33,880 bases of DNA, from assembly GCA_027013575.1 (NCBI GenBank), contig JALWGN010000058.1:1-33880 (forward strand), given 5' to 3'. The notes below the pieces were generated by a model. The model was not told the origin of the DNA, ran no database searches, and worked only from the letters and a program-made list of their open reading frames with translations. The position numbers were made by a program, and so were the translations under genes. The number at the start of each line of letters is the position of its first letter. Position 1 is the stretch's first letter. This DNA comes from Desulfurobacteriaceae bacterium (GTDB taxonomy: Bacteria; Aquificota; Aquificia; Desulfurobacteriales; Desulfurobacteriaceae). Below, one piece after another: positions 30,537-33,880 of this stretch.

Positions 30537-31639
30537 CAAACGTTAAACCTGAAGTGGATTATGTCTCCGTCCTGAACTTCGTAATCTTTCCCTTCAAGTC
30601 TCATCAATCCCTTCTCTTTACACGCCTGTATGGAGCCTTCCCTTATAAGGTCTTCGTACCTTATCACTTCAGCCCTTATGAATCCCCTCTCTATGTCGGA
30701 GTGTATCTTCCTTGCAGCCTGAGGTGCCTTTGTCCCTTTCCTTACAGTCCAGGCCTTTACCTCAGGCTCTCCTGCCGTGAAGAAGGTTATAAGGTCAAGG
30801 AGTTTGTACCCTTCCCTGATTACCGTGTTAAGACCCGGTTCCTCCATTCCTAGCTCTTTCAGGAACTCTTCCTTCTCCTCTTTGGGGAGCTCGCTGAGCT
30901 CGGCCTCTATTTTGGCGCAGATCTTGACTACCGGAGCTCCCTCTTTCTCGGCGTACTCCCTCACCTGTTTCACAAACTCGTTGTCCTCAAACAGGCCTTC
31001 CTCGTCAACGTTTGCAACGTACATTACCGGCTTTGCCGTTAGCAGCTGGAGCTCCCTTACAACCCTCCTCTCCTCTTCTCCCAGTTCCTCTAAAAACGGG
31101 TGGATTCTCTTTCCCTCTTCAAGGATTCCTTTTATCCTCTCAAGGGCTTCGGCCTCGGCCCTTAACTTCTTATCTCCGCTCTTTGCCTGCTTTGCTACCT
31201 TCTGGAGCCTCTTCTCAACGCTCTCCAGGTCTTTCATAACCAGCTCAAGGTTTATCGTCTCTATGTCCCTTATCGGGTCAACCGAGCCGTCTACGTGAAC
31301 CACGTTTTCGTCCTGGAAACACCTTACGACGTGAGCTATTGCGTCAACGTTCCTGATGTTTGCAAGGAACTGGTTGCCCAGTCCTTCCCCTTTACTGGCT
31401 CCCCTTACAAGACCTGCTATGTCAACAAACTCTATCGTTGTAGGTGTTATCTTCCTTGGCTTTACTATCTCTGCTATTTTGTAGAGTCTCTCGTCTGGAA
31501 CCTCTACAACTCCAACGTTTGGCTCAATTGTGCAGAACGGGTAGTTTGCCGCCTCTGCCTTCATGGTGTTGGTTAGAGCGTTGAAAAGTGTTGACTTTCC
31601 TACGTTTGGAAGCCCTACTATTCCGCAGTTGAATCCCAT
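30536..31639 (-). CDS. ychF: YchF/OLA1-family redox-regulated ATPase
   Basis: This 367-residue Obg-related P-loop protein has the G1 motif [15 protein letters not shown] (8-22), [16 protein letters not shown]3 [24 protein letters not shown], the altered G4 YVANVDEEG that gives ATP preference, a coiled-coil insertion (around [32 protein letters not shown]), and a C-terminal TGS domain with [16 protein letters not shown] and [16 protein letters not shown]. The frame is open 83 codons further upstream, but MGFNCGIVG at 31639 is the family start and GAGGAG lies just before it. It binds ribosomes and modulates translation and stress responses. Confidence 0.97.
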   Translation of the reverse strand: MGFNCGIVGLPNVGKSTLFNALTNTMKAEAANYPFCTIEPNVGVVEVPDERLYKIAEIVKPRKITPTTIEFVDIAGLVRGASKGEGLGNQFLANIRNVDAIAHVVRCFQDENVVHVDGSVDPIRDIETINLELVMKDLESVEKRLQKVAKQAKSGDKKLRAEAEALERIKGILEEGKRIHPFLEELGEEERRVVRELQLLTAKPVMYVANVDEEGLFEDNEFVKQVREYAEKEGAPVVKICAKIEAELSELPKEEKEEFLKELGMEEPGLNTVIREGYKLLDLITFFTAGEPEVKAWTVRKGTKAPQAARKIHSDIERGFIRAEVIRYEDLIREGSIQACKEKGLMRLEGKDYEVQDGDIIHFRFNV

Positions 31640-31718
31640 CTCTTCTCCTCTTTTGCCGTTTTTCAGAAGGTGAAATTTAAGCAGTTGGGTATATTTAAAC
31701 CATACCGGAGGTGAAATG

Positions 31719-32933
31719 ATGAAGGAGCGCTTCCTTCTCTTTATGGTGGGTGGAGTCGTTCTGGGTTTTGTGACGGGAGCTCTCTTCCCGACCTTCTCTA
31801 AGGAGACCTCGTTTGTTGGGGAGCTCTTTCTGAACGCCCTCAAGATGGTTGTTCTTCCCCTTATAACCGTCTCTATAGCAAACGCCATCTTTAAAATGGA
31901 GACCCTTGAGAGGTTCAGGCAGATTGGAGTGAGAGCTCTCCTCTACTACACCCTGACGACAGCCCTTGCAGTTGTTACCGGTATTGGAGTTGTCCTTCTC
32001 TTTAAACCTGGAGCTTCAGTCTCCTTTAGCGGTTCAGAGTTCCACAGGGAGGTAACTTTTAGCTTTAAGGAGCTTATCCTTTCACTGATCCCCTCTAATA
32101 TCTTTAAGGCATTTGTAGACTTTGACGTTCTACCTGTAATCGTTTCAACGATTCTCTTCTCACTTGCCTTCCTCTCTGTTGACTGGAACAGAAAGACTGT
32201 TCTCCACCAGCTCATCTCCGAGCTTGACGTAGCCCTTTTGAAACTCACAGGGTGGGTAATCTCTCTGGTTCCTGTTGGCGTCTGCTCCCTCATCGCCACA
32301 AAAGTTGCTGAGATGGGGGGAGCTCCTGCCCTGAAAACCCTCTTTCTCTCTTTAGGGGTTTACGTCTTAACAGTTCTAACCGGCCTCTTCATCCACGGCT
32401 TTATAACCCTTCCACTTCTCTACTTCCTCTTTACCAGGAAGAACCCCTACTCCCTTATAAACCGTGTTAAGGAAGCGCTTCTGACGGCTTTTGCAACTGC
32501 CTCCTCCTCTGCCACTTTTCCCGTAACCCTTTCAAGGAGCATTGCCGCCGGAATTAAGAGGGAGGTTGCAGAGTTTACCCTTCCACTTGGAGCCACCATA
32601 AACATGGACGGAACAGCCCTCTACGAGGCCGTTGCTGCCATCTTCCTTGCCCAGAGTTACGGGATAGAGCTCTCCCTCTCCCAGTACGTTGCCGTTTTCC
32701 TCACCGCAACGCTTGCCGCCATAGGTGCTGCCGGAATTCCAGAGGCGGGTCTTGTTACGATGGTTTTAGTTCTCCAGTCTATAGGGGTTCCGACAGAGGG
32801 TATAGGGATTATCCTTGCGGTTGACTGGTTCCTTGACAGGTGCAGAACTGCCATAAACGTTTTAGGTGATATAATCGCCGCCGCCGTTATATCCAGACAG
32901 CTGGAGGAGAGAGATGGTAGGGTTTCTCCTTGA
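31719..32933 (+). CDS. dicarboxylate/amino acid:cation symporter (DAACS family)
   Basis: This ~404-residue multi-pass membrane transporter of the GltP/DctA/GltPh fold imports acidic amino acids or C4-dicarboxylates with Na+ or H+. Eight hydrophobic stretches are apparent. The HP1 serine-rich hairpin [15 protein letters not shown] and the TM7 motif [14 protein letters not shown] are intact. HP2 is [11 protein letters not shown], and TM8 carries [16 protein letters not shown], where the Asp and Arg contact substrate. Tandem ATGs at 31716 and 31719 follow GGAGGTG; 31719 has the better spacing. Exact substrate is unknown. Its end overlaps the next gene by 20 bp. Confidence 0.95.
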   Translation: MKERFLLFMVGGVVLGFVTGALFPTFSKETSFVGELFLNALKMVVLPLITVSIANAIFKMETLERFRQIGVRALLYYTLTTALAVVTGIGVVLLFKPGASVSFSGSEFHREVTFSFKELILSLIPSNIFKAFVDFDVLPVIVSTILFSLAFLSVDWNRKTVLHQLISELDVALLKLTGWVISLVPVGVCSLIATKVAEMGGAPALKTLFLSLGVYVLTVLTGLFIHGFITLPLLYFLFTRKNPYSLINRVKEALLTAFATASSSATFPVTLSRSIAAGIKREVAEFTLPLGATINMDGTALYEAVAAIFLAQSYGIELSLSQYVAVFLTATLAAIGAAGIPEAGLVTMVLVLQSIGVPTEGIGIILAVDWFLDRCRTAINVLGDIIAAAVISRQLEERDGRVSP

Positions 32934-33714
32934 CCTTGAAGGAACTCTCGTTAAGGATAAGAGCTACACGCCAATTCCTGAAGCACTTGAGTTTACCCGC
33001 TACTTAGACGAAAAGGGGATTCCCTGGATAGTTGCAACCAACAACTCAACGGAAAAGCCGGGAGTTTTAGTTGAGATACTGAGGGAAAAAGGGTTTAACG
33101 TTGACAGGAGAAAACTCCTCTCCCCTTCCCTCCTTGCCGGAGACTTCCTGAAGAAAAGGGGAGTAAAGAGTATCTACTTCCTCGGAACAGAGAAGGTGAA
33201 GGAGTTCTTCCGGGAGGAAGGGTTTGACGTTAGAGACGACCACAGAGTTGACGCCGTTGTTGTTGGTAGGGACAGGGAGATAAACTACGGAAAACTTAAA
33301 ACTGCGACCTCTGCCCTTGTTCTTGAGGGAGCGGAGCTCTTTGCGTTCCACAGGAACAGGCTGATTTTAGACCCCGACGGCCTCGTCGGCCCCAGCGTTG
33401 GCGCTATTGCAGAAGCCCTCTCTTACGCCTCAAACAAGCCGGTTGTCTCCTTTGGAAAACCCTCTAAAGAGTACTTTGACAGAGCCTTTGAACTCCTTGG
33501 AATTTCTGACCCAAAGAAGGTTTACATGGTTAGCGACGACCCGTTCACAGACCTTGCGGAGGGTAAAAAGGTTGCCGGCTTTAAAACCGTCTTCGTTTTA
33601 AGCGGGAAGTATAAAGACCTTTCAGTTCTTGACGAGATTCCGGCGGAGCTCCGCCCCGACTACGTTTTTAAGCACGCAGGCGAGTGTATCCAGCTGGTTG
33701 AGGAGAGCGCTTAA
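32914..33714 (+). CDS. HAD superfamily IIA (NagD-like) phosphatase with altered motif I
   Basis: This 266-residue protein has the type IIA HAD plan: motif [11 protein letters not shown] (residues 4-13), motif II IVATNNST with the capping domain between motifs II and III (about 65-190), motif III lysine in SFGKPSKEYFDRAFELLG, and motif IV MVSDDPFTDLAEGKKVAGFKTVFVLSG. Motif I reads D-x-E rather than the usual D-x-D: the nucleophile Asp7 is kept but the general acid Asp is Glu9. Substrate is unknown; small sugar or nucleotide phosphates are typical. ATG at 32914 lies inside the symporter gene, after GGAGGAGAG. Confidence 0.88.
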   Translation: MVGFLLDLEGTLVKDKSYTPIPEALEFTRYLDEKGIPWIVATNNSTEKPGVLVEILREKGFNVDRRKLLSPSLLAGDFLKKRGVKSIYFLGTEKVKEFFREEGFDVRDDHRVDAVVVGRDREINYGKLKTATSALVLEGAELFAFHRNRLILDPDGLVGPSVGAIAEALSYASNKPVVSFGKPSKEYFDRAFELLGISDPKKVYMVSDDPFTDLAEGKKVAGFKTVFVLSGKYKDLSVLDEIPAELRPDYVFKHAGECIQLVEESA

Positions 33715-33880
33715 TGGGAGTTGCCGGCAGGATAAAAACCTACATGGAGCTCATTAAGGTTGAGCACACAATTTTTGCCCTTCCCTTTGCCTTAACTGCT
33801 GCCCTTATGGCTGCAAGGGGTTTCCCCTCTCTCTACCAGCTCTTCTGGATAACTGTAGCCCTCTTTGGAGCCAGAACGGC
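33714..33880 (+). CDS. UbiA-family prenyltransferase, N-terminal part (runs off window)
   Basis: The ATG at 33714 overlaps the upstream stop by one base (TAATG). The 55 visible residues include IKTYMELIKVEHTIFALPFALTAALMAA, typical of the first transmembrane region of UbiA/MqnP aromatic prenyltransferases, which attach a polyprenyl chain to a quinone precursor. The Asp-rich motif lies beyond the window, so the substrate (4-hydroxybenzoate versus a futalosine-pathway naphthoate) cannot be decided. Confidence 0.85.
   Translation, partial: MGVAGRIKTYMELIKVEHTIFALPFALTAALMAARGFPSLYQLFWITVALFGART

Larger units (their letters stand above)
941..33752. repeat. highly iterated palindrome GGAGCTCC (core GAGCTC) across the window
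   Basis: Reading by eye I count about 80 GAGCTC and about 30 full GGAGCTCC copies. Random expectation at this base composition is roughly 7 and 0.4. Copies occur in plus-strand and minus-strand genes, in non-coding DNA (941, 2773), and in all three codon frames: gag-ctc Glu-Leu (10939, MurA), gga-gct-ctc Gly-Ala-Leu (16692, MurF; 31779, symporter), and agc-tcc Ser-Ser (21064, FtsZ). No copy lies in the first 940 bp. Because the motif is used in different frames, codon preference alone does not explain it. Confidence 0.75.

Noticed and set aside
30777-31298. 173-codon plus-strand open frame
   Set aside because: Serine-rich antisense shadow of ychF.
31640-31888. 83-codon N-terminal extension of YchF
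   Set aside because: The family begins at MGFNCGIVG, with GAGGAG directly upstream; the extension runs back through the divergent promoter region into the symporter gene.

Overview
The window looks like the chromosome of a thermophilic, deep-branching bacterium, most likely Aquificota and probably the Desulfurobacteriaceae (Thermovibrio/Desulfurobacterium type). The basis is protein style (Lys/Glu/Val-rich, short proteins), very tight gene packing with frequent 1-11 bp overlaps, many GTG/TTG starts, and the combination of a sulfide:quinone reductase-like flavoprotein, CheZ/CheV chemotaxis and LptF/G outer-membrane genes. The taxon is an inference; there is no rRNA in the window.

Layout. (1) 1-~950: the right-hand end of what looks like a Mu-like transposable prophage or its remnant. 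It holds the 3' part of a phage-type gene, a GC-rich 103-nt four-way-junction RNA-like structure (603-705), and an AT/pyrimidine-rich tract with five copies of TTTCTCANNTTTTTCTT that resemble Mu-type transposase binding sites. (2) 1135-10003, all on the minus strand: a ten-gene run, read from the right as birA - HD phosphohydrolase - secD - secF - lptF - lptG - nfi (endonuclease V) - ndk - unknown - FAH-family hydrolase. (3) 10060-21125, plus strand: prmC - murA - hisG - moaA - DUF948 - ytxH - murE - murF - ddl - ftsQ - ftsA - ftsZ. This is a split division/cell-wall cluster that lacks mraY, murD, ftsW, murG and murC, and it ends in an intrinsic terminator fused to the ftsZ stop codon. (4) 21186-27487, plus strand: a compact chemotaxis operon cheZ - cheA - cheW - soluble PAS chemoreceptor - cheV - cheY, ending in a terminator. 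(5) 27495-31639, minus strand: ychF - recO, then a separate group of SQR-like flavoprotein - aminotransferase IV - gamma-glutamylcyclotransferase. (6) 31719 to the end, plus strand: a DAACS symporter, a HAD phosphatase and the start of a UbiA-family prenyltransferase.

How the genes work together. The two large divergent operons share a 56-bp promoter region at 10004-10059 in which both transcripts appear to be leaderless. They cover protein export, outer-membrane lipid transport, nucleotide and DNA upkeep, peptidoglycan precursor synthesis (MurA, MurE, MurF, Ddl) and the early divisome (FtsQ, FtsA, FtsZ). The chemotaxis block supplies a full excitation path (receptor, CheW/CheV, CheA, CheY, CheZ) but no CheR/CheB.

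The strongest unexplained signals are three: the structured element next to the prophage end; the family of transposase-type sites with an interleaved 10-bp phased repeat; and a genome-style over-representation of the palindrome GGAGCTCC (about 80 copies of the GAGCTC core), in all reading frames, both gene orientations and non-coding DNA, similar in kind to the cyanobacterial HIP1 palindrome.
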